Assembly: GCF_003336675.1 (NCBI RefSeq)
Contig: NZ_QPII01000011.1
Location: 62,001-126,000 of the forward strand
Direction of reading: 5' to 3'
Length of the DNA stretch: 64,000 nucleotides
Source of the DNA: Billgrantia montanilacus
GTDB taxonomy: Bacteria; Pseudomonadota; Gammaproteobacteria; Pseudomonadales; Halomonadaceae
The notes beneath the pieces are model-generated. The model was not told the origin of the DNA, made no database searches, and worked only from the letters and a program-made list of their open reading frames with translations. Shown one piece after another: positions 1 through 8,552 of this stretch. The position numbers and the translations under genes were made by a program. Within the stretch, counting starts at the first letter, position 1. Every line of letters starts with the position of its first letter.

Positions 1-179
1 CCGGCAGCTCCACCCGGGTGCGTCGGGCGGTGCTGCTCAGTGAACCGCCGCGACTGGATGCTCACGAGATCACCGACAAGGGCTCGATCAACCAACGCGC
101 CGTGCTCGAGAACCGGGCCGACATCATCGACGAGCTTTATCGCGATTCGCCGCCGCCGAGTGTGTTGCGGCTCGATTGA
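1..179 (+). CDS. fcs: Feruloyl-CoA synthase, C-terminal end (5' cut by window edge)
   Basis: Only the last 58 codons are present, read from base 3 to a TGA at 177-179. The tail EITDKGSINQRAVLENRA, followed by a short Leu-Tyr-rich end, is the pattern I know from the C-terminus of feruloyl-CoA synthases of the AMP-forming ligase superfamily. These enzymes activate ferulate, and often p-coumarate and caffeate, with ATP and CoA in the cytoplasm. The assignment fits vanAB and pobA further right, which handle the downstream products vanillate and 4-hydroxybenzoate. The adenylation motifs lie outside the window, so a related aryl-CoA ligase cannot be excluded. Confidence 0.62.
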   Translation, partial: GSSTRVRRAVLLSEPPRLDAHEITDKGSINQRAVLENRADIIDELYRDSPPPSVLRLD

Positions 180-271
180 ATACCCTTTGAACTGGAGGCT
201 GTGACTCGGTGGAACTGTCATGCGCGGAATGGCGCATAACTGTCTCTGTTTTGTCTCGCCTCGTTGATGCT

Positions 272-414
272 AGGCTTTATCTGAAAACTGGCTACGCTTG
301 CCCATACTGCGTTAAAAACCAGCTCAAAGTACTCATTTCCACCACGTAAACTCCGTCTTTTCGCTGGTTTTTGCCTTGTCTGGCCTTTGCTCGCCGATTT
401 TTCAGACGAAGCCT
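272..414. repeat. 143-bp fold-back (MITE/REP-like) intergenic element
   Basis: The element is bounded by near-perfect 16-bp terminal inverted repeats: aggctttatctgaaaa at 272-287 and its complement with two mismatches at 399-414. A nested perfect 10-bp inverted repeat, aaaaaccagc at 314-323 and gctggttttt at 363-372, sits inside. It fills most of the gap between the ligase end and the cupin gene and has no coding potential of its own. The shape is that of a non-autonomous palindromic repeat. No second copy was seen in this window. Confidence 0.55.
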
Positions 415-496
415 AACGTTGCTATATCGCAGCTCGACAGCAGCGGCGCCATGGCGATTCGGCGACTCGAACGGTATCCGACGAGGGGAGGGGAAG

Positions 497-863
497 ATGG
501 ACTACAAGGCAATCGATATCCAACAGAAGCTTGGCCTGCTCAACGAGCAGTGGTCACCCCGGGGTGATCGCCGAGATGAACGACTACCAGCTCAAGGTGG
601 TCAAGCTCGAGGGAGATTTCGTCTGGCACGATCATCCCGAGACGGATGAGGTGTTCCTGGTGATCAAGGGCAACCTGCGCATCGACTTCCGTGATGGCGC
701 GGTCAATCTGGCCGCCGGTGAGATGTTTGTGGTCCCGAAGGGCGTCGAGCACAAGCCTTTCGCCGAGCAGGAGGCGGAAGTGATGCTGATCGAGCCGCGC
801 GGGGTCCTGAATACGGGTCAGGCCGGGGGCGAGCGGACCGCCGAGAACGAGGTCTGGATCTGA
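497..863 (+). pseudogene. Cupin-domain protein, interrupted by a +1 frameshift
   Basis: A strong ribosome site (ggggagggg) precedes the ATG at 497, which opens [19 protein letters not shown]. The conserved continuation, [19 protein letters not shown] and then [10 protein letters not shown] and [10 protein letters not shown], lies in the next frame and ends at a TGA at 861-863. Removing one G from the run at 561-564 restores a continuous small cupin of about 121 residues with the usual metal-ligand histidines. Such single-domain cupins are common but have no fixed function. Either the gene is a recent pseudogene or the G-run holds a sequencing error. The intact frame downstream of the break, with no further lesions, favours a very recent event or an error. 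Confidence 0.7.
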
Positions 864-1310
864 GCTGGTCCAATGCTGGCAGTTAGACGAATCGCATCCG
901 AGCCCCAAAGCGCCAACCCATCGACACGAGCGATCTTGCGCAGCAGACGATCGATCTTTCTTCCGCTAGGGTCTCGCTGGAAGAGCTGCTAACCAAGGCC
1001 GCTTCGTCTTCAGTTCACGTCATCGCTGAAGATGGCAAAAGCGACATGATCTCTCGTTTGGTGGTCTAACCACTCTCACGCTTCGCCCCGCAGCTCGTCC
1101 GCTCCTCAATCTTCTATCCGAAATGCTTCTCCTACCCCATACCGGGGCGGCACTCCTGTGCCTGAAAAAACGCGCAGACAAGCAAGTGGCTAGGCCTATA
1201 CCAAAGTCGGGTATCGAGAGGGGTTGCTGTCTGGACTATAATCGGCTTTCAAATAGATGGTGATGACCATTGTTTTATACACAAACAAATATAAACCGCC
1301 GAGGTAACCC
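864..1310. other. 447-bp intergenic region with possible small-ORF remnant and promoter
   Basis: No intact gene is visible. Bases 941-1069 read in one frame as a start-less stretch (TIDLSSARVSLEELLTKAA, ending at a TAA at 1067) that loosely resembles small Phd/antitoxin-type proteins; it may be a decayed remnant. A TATAAT hexamer lies at 1237-1242 without a convincing -35 partner. An AT-rich stretch at about 1269-1295, of the form TTGTT-N9-AACAA, lies just upstream of the dctP ribosome site and could be an operator for the following TRAP operon. Confidence 0.4.
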
Positions 1311-2444
1311 ATGACACGTCGCACGCTGTTCAAGACCCTTGCCGTCGCCGCCACCGTCGGGAGCCTGGCGCTCGCCGGCCAAGCCCAGGCCCGCGATCTG
1401 CGCATGGCGCCCGGGGTGCCGCCGGCGCATCCCGCCTATGATCCGATGTTCACCGAGTTCGCCGAGCGTCTGGCCGAGAAGACCGACGGCGACCTGACGG
1501 GCAACCTGCTTGGGACCGAGGTGGCCAACATCGGCAACATGCGTAACGCCATCCGCAGCGGCCTAGTCGAAGTCGGTCTCTTCCTGCCGGCCTATTTCCC
1601 GGCCGACCTGCCCGAGATCAACCTGGTCGGCGACCTGGCTTTCCTGGGCACCAATCCCCACGCCATGGGAGCGGCGGTGACCGAGTACATCGTCACTTGT
1701 GACGAATGTCAGCAGGAGCTCAAGCAACTGGGCATCGTCTATACCAGCTCTCATGCTTCGGATCTCTATCGGATACTGAGTACCGAGCCGGTACGGTCGC
1801 TCGACGACCTCCAGGGGCTGCGCATGCGCGTGGGTGGTCCCCAGTATTCCCGCTGGGCCGAATCGGTGGGGGTATCGCCGGCCTCCATCCCGGTAGGGGA
1901 GACTTACGAATCGCTCTCCCAGGGGGTGATCGAGGGCACCATCGCTTCCATTGCCGACATCATCTCCTTCCGGCTGGATGACGTGCTGAACTATGTCACC
2001 GATGTCGAGCTGGGCACATTCCATAGCACCATTTCCCATGCGGTCGGCCAGCAAGCGTGGAGCTCGCTTTCTGCCGAGCAGCGTGAGGCACTCGTGCATG
2101 CCTCCGTCGAGGCATCCGCCGCCATTACCCAGCGCTGGGGCTACGAGATGGCCGACGAGGCCCGCGAGGTCGCACTCGAAAACGGTATCGAGATTCTGGA
2201 ACCCGAGCCCGAGCTGTTGGAAGCCGTCGAGGCTTTCCTCGAGGAAGACCTGGTCTATGCCGCGGAGCAGGCGGAGAGCCGCCACGGTGTGGAAGATGCG
2301 GCGGCCAAGATCGAGCGTTTCCAGTCGCTGGTGGAGAAGTGGACCGCCATCGTCGAGGAGGTCGGCGCGGATCCCGAGGCGGTTGCCGAGGCCATGAATC
2401 GCGAGATCTGGGACGAAGTGGATTTCTCCACTTACGGAACCTGA
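1311..2444 (+). CDS. TRAP transporter solute-binding protein (DctP family)
   Basis: This 377-residue periplasmic protein has an N-terminal signal peptide ending near AGQAQA. The region ILSTEPVRSLDDLQGLRMR, followed by the Arg-containing binding segment and the family's PVGETYESLSQGVIEG stretch, is typical of DctP/TAXI-like extracytoplasmic receptors. The C-terminal third is long and very acidic. It should capture an organic acid and hand it to the DctQ and DctM membrane subunits directly downstream. The ligand cannot be read from sequence, but the aromatic-catabolism neighbours make an aromatic or short organic acid likely. The start is supported by a gaggtaacc ribosome site. Confidence 0.85.
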   Translation: MTRRTLFKTLAVAATVGSLALAGQAQARDLRMAPGVPPAHPAYDPMFTEFAERLAEKTDGDLTGNLLGTEVANIGNMRNAIRSGLVEVGLFLPAYFPADLPEINLVGDLAFLGTNPHAMGAAVTEYIVTCDECQQELKQLGIVYTSSHASDLYRILSTEPVRSLDDLQGLRMRVGGPQYSRWAESVGVSPASIPVGETYESLSQGVIEGTIASIADIISFRLDDVLNYVTDVELGTFHSTISHAVGQQAWSSLSAEQREALVHASVEASAAITQRWGYEMADEAREVALENGIEILEPEPELLEAVEAFLEEDLVYAAEQAESRHGVEDAAAKIERFQSLVEKWTAIVEEVGADPEAVAEAMNREIWDEVDFSTYGT

Positions 2445-2456
2445 TATCACGCAGCT

Positions 2457-2478
2457 GAAGGCCGGCACGCCGGCCTTC
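2457..2478 (+). promoter_or_regulatory. Intercistronic hairpin between dctP and dctQ
   Basis: A perfect 10-bp inverted repeat (gaaggccggc, 2-base gap, its complement) lies between the dctP stop and the dctQ start, with no T-run. In binding-protein operons such hairpins commonly protect the upstream message or partly attenuate readthrough, giving excess binding protein over permease. Confidence 0.6.
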
Positions 2479-2505
2479 GTTATCGCCGCCTCTCGGAGAT
2501 TCGTC

Positions 2506-3024
2506 ATGGACGCTCTCTATCGCCTCACCAATCGGGCCGCCGTCGGCCTAGCGCTGCTGGGTACGCTCGGCATCCTGCTGATGGTGATACACATCACCCT
2601 GGATGTGGTGCTGCGCGCCACGCTGTCCGTGTCGATCCCCGCCACGGTGGAACTGGTGACCCGCTACTACCTGATCACCCTGGCGCTGCTGCCGTTGGGC
2701 TGGGTGGAGTGGCGCCGGGAGATGATTGCCGTAGAGGCCCTGGAGGGGCTGATGAAGCCCTGGCTGGTGCGCCTTTCCGACGTGCTGGTGTCGCTACTCT
2801 CGGCTGCGGTCTATGCCGTCCTGGCCGTGGCCACCTGGGGCAAGGCGATGGAGCAGTACGACATCGGCGCCTACGTCATGTCGCTGAACTTCCCCATGCC
2901 GGTCTGGCCGACCTACTTCGCCTTGCCCGCTGCCTTCGCCCTGGCGGCGGTGGTCTGTGTGGTGCGGCTGCCGTTCCTGCTCAGAGATACGGCCCCTCCT
3001 TCCGGCACGCCAGATGAAAGGTGA
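2506..3024 (+). CDS. TRAP transporter small permease subunit (DctQ family)
   Basis: The protein has 172 residues and four predicted membrane helices, at roughly residues 15-38, 48-65, 88-110 and 130-152. This is the usual size and topology of DctQ. The motif LVTRYYLITLALLPLGWVEW matches the family's central region. DctQ associates with DctM to form the sodium-driven TRAP membrane complex. The gene overlaps or abuts the dctM start, and an upstream hairpin separates it from dctP. Confidence 0.85.
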   Translation: MDALYRLTNRAAVGLALLGTLGILLMVIHITLDVVLRATLSVSIPATVELVTRYYLITLALLPLGWVEWRREMIAVEALEGLMKPWLVRLSDVLVSLLSAAVYAVLAVATWGKAMEQYDIGAYVMSLNFPMPVWPTYFALPAAFALAAVVCVVRLPFLLRDTAPPSGTPDER

Positions 3025-3029
3025 TCTCC

Positions 3030-4328
3030 ATGTCCGTTGACGTTGGCTTCTATGGCCTCGCCATCCTGATGCTGCTGCTGGCGCTGCGGGTGCCGGTGGC
3101 GCTCTCGCTGATCGTGGTTGCACTGGGCGGCATGACGATGATGTTCGGCTGGAACACGGCCATCGGCATGCTCTCCTCTACGCCTTATGAATTCATCGCC
3201 AAGTGGACGCTCAGCGCGGTGCCGATGTTCCTGCTGATGGGCTTCGTCTGCTATCACACCGGCCTCACCAACGGGCTCTTCAGCGCCGCCAAGGTGGTGT
3301 TTCGCTGGCTGCCCGGCGGGGTGGCGATATCGAGCATCGTAGCCAGCTCCGGCTTCGCCGCGGTGAGTGGCTCCAGCGTGGCCTGTTCGGCGGCCATGGG
3401 GCGCATCGCCATTCCCGAGATGGTGCGCGGCGGCTACAAGCCGAGTTTCGCCTGCGGCACCATCGCGGCCGGCGGCACCATCGGCGCGCTGATTCCGCCC
3501 AGCATCCTGATGATCGTGTATGGCGTCTTCGCCCAGGTGTCGATCACCCAGGTGTTCCTGGGGGGGATCACCATCGGGCTGCTGACGGCGGTCAGCTACA
3601 GCATCGTGATACTGATGGTCAGCTGGCTGCGGCCGGACATCGTACCGCGTCGAGCGGTTGATGCGCGTGATATCAGCGCCCGCCAGGCGTTGCTTGAGAT
3701 CTGGCCGGTGCTGGTGCTGGGTGTACTGGTGTTCGGCGGCCTGTTCTCCGGCTTCTTTACCGCCACCGAGGCCGGTGCCGTGGGGGCCGCCGGGGCGATC
3801 CTCATCGGCCTGGTGCTGGGGCGCCTGAATGGCCAGGCCATGAAGGCCGCGCTGCTCGAGACCCTTTCCACTACCTCGGCGCTGTTGATCATCGGCGTCG
3901 GGGCCAGCATGTTCACTCTCTTCCTGAGTCTGAGCGGTCTGGCCGGCTTCGTCACCGGCGCGGTGACCGGCTGGGAGCTCTCCTATCTCGAGCTGATGCT
4001 GGTGGTGGTGCTGATCTACCTCTTCCTCGGGCTGTTCATGGAGCCCTTCGGCGCCATGTTGGTGACCTTGCCTGTGCTGCTGCCGGTATTCGAACTCTAC
4101 GACGTGAGCCTGATCTGGTTCGGCGTGCTGCTGGTGAAGCTGCTCGAAATCGGCATGATCACCCCGCCCGTGGGCATGAACATCTTCGTGATCAAGGGCG
4201 TGGCGGGTCAGTACGCCTCCTTGATGGACATCTTCCGTGGCGTGACGACCTTCCTGGTGGCCGACATCGTGGTCGTCGCGCTGGTGATCTTCTTCCCCCA
4301 GATCGTGCTGGTGCTGACCGGCGGCTGA
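3030..4328 (+). CDS. TRAP transporter large permease subunit (DctM family)
   Basis: DctM is the transport-catalysing subunit of the sodium/organic-acid symporter. The 432-residue protein is highly hydrophobic. It carries the family hallmarks LRVPVALSLI near the N-terminus, AAGGTIGALIPPSILMIVYG in the middle and EIGMITPPVGMNIFVIKGV near the C-terminus. The ATG at 3030 has gaaagg about 8 bases upstream and is preferred to an in-frame GTG at 3021, which would overlap the dctQ stop. The three TRAP genes form one operon; a promoter region then separates them from the CoA-transferase. Confidence 0.88.
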   Translation: MSVDVGFYGLAILMLLLALRVPVALSLIVVALGGMTMMFGWNTAIGMLSSTPYEFIAKWTLSAVPMFLLMGFVCYHTGLTNGLFSAAKVVFRWLPGGVAISSIVASSGFAAVSGSSVACSAAMGRIAIPEMVRGGYKPSFACGTIAAGGTIGALIPPSILMIVYGVFAQVSITQVFLGGITIGLLTAVSYSIVILMVSWLRPDIVPRRAVDARDISARQALLEIWPVLVLGVLVFGGLFSGFFTATEAGAVGAAGAILIGLVLGRLNGQAMKAALLETLSTTSALLIIGVGASMFTLFLSLSGLAGFVTGAVTGWELSYLELMLVVVLIYLFLGLFMEPFGAMLVTLPVLLPVFELYDVSLIWFGVLLVKLLEIGMITPPVGMNIFVIKGVAGQYASLMDIFRGVTTFLVADIVVVALVIFFPQIVLVLTGG

Positions 4329-4384
4329 TACGAAAGAGGGCGTGCTGATGCTCGCCATTGGCGGCTCAAGTCCGAGCTAATTAG

Positions 4385-4412
4385 TTTGTTTAATCAACAA
4401 TATATTGATACT
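4385..4412 (+). promoter_or_regulatory. AT-rich operator-like inverted repeat upstream of the CoA-transferase
   Basis: The 119-bp gap 4329-4447 contains an AT-rich island in an otherwise GC-rich window. Within it, ATCAA at 4393-4397 and TTGAT at 4405-4409 form an inverted repeat, flanked by a TTTGTTTAA stretch. Similar TTGTT/AACAA arrangements occur before the first dctP and before the enoyl-CoA hydratase, suggesting one shared regulator. No regulator gene lies next to it. Confidence 0.35.
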
Positions 4413-4447
4413 TCAATGTAAATGCCTCCCCAAGGAGGGCCGAGAGA

Positions 4448-6007
4448 GTGAACAAGATCATCGACAGCAGCACCGCGGCGGGCCTGATTCGGGATGACGA
4501 CACCGTCATCTGGACCACCGCCGGCCTGAGCGGGTTCGCCGAAGCCGTGGCCACCGCATTGGAGGCGCGCTTCCTGGAGAGCGGTACCCCCCGCAATCTC
4601 ACCGTGGCGCACAGCTGTGGCTGCGGCGACGGCAAGAGCCGCGGCATGAACCACCTGGGCCATGCCGGCCTGGTCAAGCGGCTGATCAGCGGCCACACCG
4701 GCCAGGCGCCGCGCATGGGCGAGCTGATTCGCGAGAACCGCGTCGAGGGTTACCTGCTGCCCCAGGGCGTGCTGGCGCATTTATGGCGCCACATCGCCGG
4801 CAAGAAGCCCGGTGTGCTCAGCAAGGTAGGGCTGGGCACCTTCGTCGACCCACGCCTCGAAGGCGGCAAGGCCAACGCCGCCGCCGAGGAGGACCTGGTC
4901 AAGCTGGTCGAGCTCGAAGGCGAGGAGTGGCTGCTCTATCGCATCTTCCCGGTGGATGTGGCGGTGATTCGTGCTACCACCGCCGACGAGCGCGGCAACC
5001 TGAGCATGGAGCGCGAGGCGCTGCTCCTCGAGCAGCTCTCCATGGCTCAGGCGGCAAAGAACAGCGGCGGTATCGTCATCGCCCAGGTGGAGTACCTGGC
5101 CACCCAGGGCAGCCTGCACCCCAAGCAGGTCAAGGTGCCGGGCGACCTGGTTGACTACGTGGTGGTGGCCGAGCCCGAGCATCATATGCAGACCATTACC
5201 ACCACCTACAACCCGGCGCTGTCCGGCGACCTCAGGATGCCGCTGGGCGGCATCAAGCCGCTGCCGCTCGATCCGCGCAAGGTGATCGCCCGGCGTGCCG
5301 CCATGGAGCTGGTGCCGGGGGGTATCGTCAACCTCGGCATCGGCATGCCCGAAGGGGTTTCCAGCGTGGCCGCCGAAGAGGGCGTCAGCGACCTGATGAC
5401 CCTGACCACCGAGCTCGGCACCTACGGCGGCGTGCCCGCCAGCGGCGGCGACTTCGCCACCTCCTACAACGCCGAAGCGATCATCGACCACGGCTATCAG
5501 TTCGACTTCTACGACGGCGGCGGCCTAGACGTCTGCTTCCTCGGCCTGGCCCAGACCGATCACGAAGGCAACCTCAACGTCAGCAAGTTCGGCGACAAGG
5601 TGGTGGGACCGGGCGGCTTCATCAACATCAGCCAGAACGCTCGCAAGGTGGTGTTCTGCGGCACCTTCACCAACGGCGGCGAGCTGGCGATCGAGGACGG
5701 CCGTCTCGCCATTCGCCAGGAGGGACAGCGCCGCAAGTTCGTCCAGCGCGTCGACCAGATCACCTTCAGCGGCCGCTATGCCCAGGAGACCGGCAAGCCG
5801 GTGCTGTTCGTCACCGAGCGCTGTGTCTTCGAGCTGATCGACGGCGAAATCACCCTCACCGACATCGCCCCGGGCATCGATATCGAGCGCGACATCCTGG
5901 CGGCCATGGACTTCGTGCCGCGCATCGCCAGTGAACTGCGCGAGATGCCGGCGGTGCTCTTCCAGCCCCGCTGGGGCGGCCTGCGCGAGCACCTGGCACG
6001 CGACTGA
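4448..6007 (+). CDS. Acyl-CoA:acetate/3-ketoacid CoA-transferase (fused alpha-beta)
   Basis: The 519-residue protein is a single-chain family I CoA-transferase of the YdiF/propionate CoA-transferase type, with an AtoD-like N-terminal half and an AtoA-like C-terminal half. VNLGIGMPEGV at about 294-304 marks the second domain. The likely catalytic glutamate is E322 in LTTELGTYGG. The enzyme would move CoA between a carboxylic acid and an acyl-CoA through a glutamyl-CoA intermediate. It starts at GTG, after an aggagggccgagag-type ribosome site. The thiolase gene follows 17 bases later, so the two are probably cotranscribed and may act on the same acyl-CoA pathway. Confidence 0.85.
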   Translation: MNKIIDSSTAAGLIRDDDTVIWTTAGLSGFAEAVATALEARFLESGTPRNLTVAHSCGCGDGKSRGMNHLGHAGLVKRLISGHTGQAPRMGELIRENRVEGYLLPQGVLAHLWRHIAGKKPGVLSKVGLGTFVDPRLEGGKANAAAEEDLVKLVELEGEEWLLYRIFPVDVAVIRATTADERGNLSMEREALLLEQLSMAQAAKNSGGIVIAQVEYLATQGSLHPKQVKVPGDLVDYVVVAEPEHHMQTITTTYNPALSGDLRMPLGGIKPLPLDPRKVIARRAAMELVPGGIVNLGIGMPEGVSSVAAEEGVSDLMTLTTELGTYGGVPASGGDFATSYNAEAIIDHGYQFDFYDGGGLDVCFLGLAQTDHEGNLNVSKFGDKVVGPGGFINISQNARKVVFCGTFTNGGELAIEDGRLAIRQEGQRRKFVQRVDQITFSGRYAQETGKPVLFVTERCVFELIDGEITLTDIAPGIDIERDILAAMDFVPRIASELREMPAVLFQPRWGGLREHLARD

Positions 6008-6024
6008 ACATCAGGAGATCAGAC

Positions 6025-7215
6025 ATGTTCAAGAACGCCTACATCCCCTACGGCGGTTACTACTCCAGCCCCTTCTGCAAGTGGATGGGCAGCCTGGCCA
6101 ACGTCAACTCCATCGAACTGGGTGCGGCCACCAGCAAGCGCTGGTTCGCCAGCCGCGACATCGACCCCACGCTCATCGACTACCTCTACCTGGGGGTGTC
6201 GGTGGGGCAGAAATCGATCTTCTACGGGGCGCCCTGGGCCGCGGCCATGATGGGCGCCCCTCAGGCCCCTGGCCAGAACATCACCCAGGCCTGCGCCACC
6301 GCCACCACGGCGGTATTCAATGCCGCCCTGGCGGTGGACTCCGGCAGCTTCGACACCACCTACTGCCTGCTCGCCGACCGGCCCTCCAACGGCCCCCACA
6401 CCATCTGGCCCAACCCCAACGGGCCGGGCGGCGAGGTGGTCGCCGAGAACTGGAACATGGACAACATCGCCGCCGACCCGGCCACCGGCAAGGACATGCT
6501 GACCACCGCCGAGAACGTGGCGCGTGAGCATGGCTTCACCCGCGAGCAGGCCGACGAGCTGACCCTGCGCCGCTACGAGCAGTACGCCGATGCCCTGGCC
6601 AATGATCGCGCCTTCCAGAAGCGCTACATGTTTCCCGTCGAAGTACCGGTCTCGCGCAAGGAGACCAAGCTCGTCGAGACCGACGAGGGCGTAACCGCGA
6701 CCAGCGCCGAGGGCCTCGCCCGCCTGCGCAGCGTGCAGCCCGACGGCATTCATACCTACGGTGCCCAGACCCATCCGGCCGACGCCAACGCCGGCATCGT
6801 CGTCACCACCCGCGAGCGTGCCGTCGAGCTCAGCACCGATCCCCAACTGTCCGTTCAGGTGGTGGCCTACGGCCATGCCCGTACCAAGCCGGCGCATATG
6901 CCCATGGCGCCGGCGGAGTCGGTAAAACGCGCACTTGAGCGGGCCGGCCTGACCCTCGACCAGATCAAGACGATCAAGAACCACTCGCCGTTCATCGCCA
7001 ACGACCTGCATCTGGCCAAGGCGCTGGGGCTCGACGCCAACACCTTCAACAACTACGGCACCTCGCTGGTCTACGGCCACCCCCAGGCGCCGACGCTGGC
7101 ACGCCTGCTGATCGAGGCCATCGAGGAAACCGCGCTGAAGGGTGGCGGCTACGCACTGATCACCGGCTGTGCGGCCGGCGACTCCGCCGCGGCGCTGATC
7201 GTCAAGGTGGGCTGA
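6025..7215 (+). CDS. Thiolase-family protein with divergent active-site motif
   Basis: The 396-residue protein has thiolase-fold landmarks: nucleophile cysteine C90 in TQACATATTA, GHPQAPT in place of the usual GHPxGxS histidine motif, and a C-terminal GCAAGD in place of CxGGG. The classical NEAF motif is replaced by NHSPF. It probably cleaves or condenses a beta-ketoacyl-CoA, but the altered Asn-Glu-Ala-Phe region suggests an unusual substrate. It lies just downstream of the CoA-transferase with an aggag ribosome site. A role in thiolytic shortening of an aromatic beta-ketoacyl-CoA is an inference from the neighbourhood. Confidence 0.75.
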   Translation: MFKNAYIPYGGYYSSPFCKWMGSLANVNSIELGAATSKRWFASRDIDPTLIDYLYLGVSVGQKSIFYGAPWAAAMMGAPQAPGQNITQACATATTAVFNAALAVDSGSFDTTYCLLADRPSNGPHTIWPNPNGPGGEVVAENWNMDNIAADPATGKDMLTTAENVAREHGFTREQADELTLRRYEQYADALANDRAFQKRYMFPVEVPVSRKETKLVETDEGVTATSAEGLARLRSVQPDGIHTYGAQTHPADANAGIVVTTRERAVELSTDPQLSVQVVAYGHARTKPAHMPMAPAESVKRALERAGLTLDQIKTIKNHSPFIANDLHLAKALGLDANTFNNYGTSLVYGHPQAPTLARLLIEAIEETALKGGGYALITGCAAGDSAAALIVKVG

Positions 7216-7348
7216 GTTCTTTCGGTCATTTCAGCCGGGAGCGCCCGCCGAGGGATTGGGCGGGTGTGTAAGCAAGAGAGCAAGGGACACGGGATAGCAC
7301 AGCGTAGTTATCGAAAGTTAACGAACTAGAACAACACGGAGATAAACA

Positions 7349-8416
7349 ATGAAGCTAAATAAAAAAAGACTGGCCATGGCGGTCGCCCTTTCAGCCGTTA
7401 CTGCACAGGCTTATGCCCTGGATCTGGGAGAAGTCGGTGGCGCGAATCTCAGTATTGGTGGCTACGTCAAGGCGGAGGGAATCTTTACCGACCCCGATGA
7501 GGGTGACAGGAACTTCGATGCCAGCGCTCGCCAGTCACGCATCAATTTCAAGATCGATAAGGACGTTCAGGGCCATAACGTGACGGGCTTCATAGAGGGT
7601 GACTTCTGGGACAATGCGACGGATACGTCGGATACCAGTTACGCCATGCGACTGCGCCATGCCTACATCCAGGTCGACAACTTTACCCTCGGTCAGACCT
7701 GGTCCGGCCAGTTCTTTGCCAACGCGCCATTCGATGTCGAGATTCTCGATTTCTATGGCACGGGGGTCGGCAGTGTTTCCGGTAGCGGCGCGGTCGTACG
7801 CCCCGATGTGGTCCTGCACTATACGCCGGGTGGATTCCGCTTCAGCCTGCAGGACCCGGTCTACCAAGTTGCCGACTACCCGGACATGGTGGCATCCTAC
7901 ACGCATCGCACCGAGTCGGGACACGCCTTCAATGCTGCGGTTACCGGGCGGGAGGTCGAGACCGGCATCGACGATTCGGAATTCGGCGCTGCGTTCTCCC
8001 TCGCTGCCAAGCTCAACTTCGGCAATACCTCGCTTGCCCTGAGCGGCTACACGGGCAAGGGTAACAACGTCTACTCCGGCTGGGGATACAACGGCCCGAC
8101 GAACCCTGCCAGCATGGCCGCGAGCGGTGAGGTCAATGCCGATGGCGACCTGGTGAGTACCACAGGCTATACGGCAGGCGTGAGCCACCGCTTCAATGAG
8201 CAATTCCGCGGCAATATCCGCTACGCCCAGGTGGAAGCGGATGAGGTGGCGCCGACCGTCGATGACGACACGCTCACGATGATGAACGTCAATCTGATCT
8301 ATACGTACTTGCCCAACCTGGACTTCGGCATCGAATGGCGTGACCGCAATGCGACGACTATGCCGCTGCGTCCGGGTGGGCAGCAGGTGGAGTTGATGGC
8401 GATGTATAAGTTCTAA
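7349..8416 (+). CDS. DcaP-like outer-membrane porin
   Basis: A 23-residue signal peptide ending in TAQAYA is followed by alternating beta-strand sequence. SIGGYVKAEGIF, RQSRINFKI, GFIEGDFW, MRLRHAYIQ and LGQTWSGQFF match the DcaP-like trimeric porins that admit dicarboxylic or aromatic acids. The protein ends in VELMAMYKF, with the C-terminal phenylalanine typical of outer-membrane barrels. It has its own upstream region of about 130 bp and a strong terminator downstream, so it is probably a single-gene unit. It would supply the periplasmic step that feeds the TRAP binding proteins. Confidence 0.82.
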   Translation: MKLNKKRLAMAVALSAVTAQAYALDLGEVGGANLSIGGYVKAEGIFTDPDEGDRNFDASARQSRINFKIDKDVQGHNVTGFIEGDFWDNATDTSDTSYAMRLRHAYIQVDNFTLGQTWSGQFFANAPFDVEILDFYGTGVGSVSGSGAVVRPDVVLHYTPGGFRFSLQDPVYQVADYPDMVASYTHRTESGHAFNAAVTGREVETGIDDSEFGAAFSLAAKLNFGNTSLALSGYTGKGNNVYSGWGYNGPTNPASMAASGEVNADGDLVSTTGYTAGVSHRFNEQFRGNIRYAQVEADEVAPTVDDDTLTMMNVNLIYTYLPNLDFGIEWRDRNATTMPLRPGGQQVELMAMYKF

Positions 8417-8471
8417 CACAAGCTTGGCCAAGTCATTACTTGGCCTCTGTTTCGATCGCTCGTAACACATC

Positions 8472-8510
8472 AGGCGAACCATCAAGGTGTTTTGATGGTT
8501 CGCCTTTTTT
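8472..8510 (+). terminator. Rho-independent terminator after the porin gene
   Basis: A perfect 14-bp stem (aggcgaaccatcaa at 8472-8485 and its complement at 8492-8505) with a 6-base loop is followed by a T-run. A shorter hairpin, ggccaagt at 8426-8433 and acttggcc at 8438-8445, lies between it and the stop codon. Confidence 0.9.
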
Positions 8511-8552
8511 CGTTTTCAGTTCGCTTTTTATCTTGTTTCTATCGTGGGGTGT

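Noticed and set aside
941-1069. Possible small antitoxin-like gene
   Set aside because: No start codon or ribosome site and no partner toxin; kept only as a possible remnant in the gap entry.
2913-4358. 481-residue minus-strand open frame rich in His, Gln and Asp
   Set aside because: It is antisense to dctQ and dctM; the composition is that of a shadow frame in GC-rich DNA, and the plus-strand proteins have clear family motifs.
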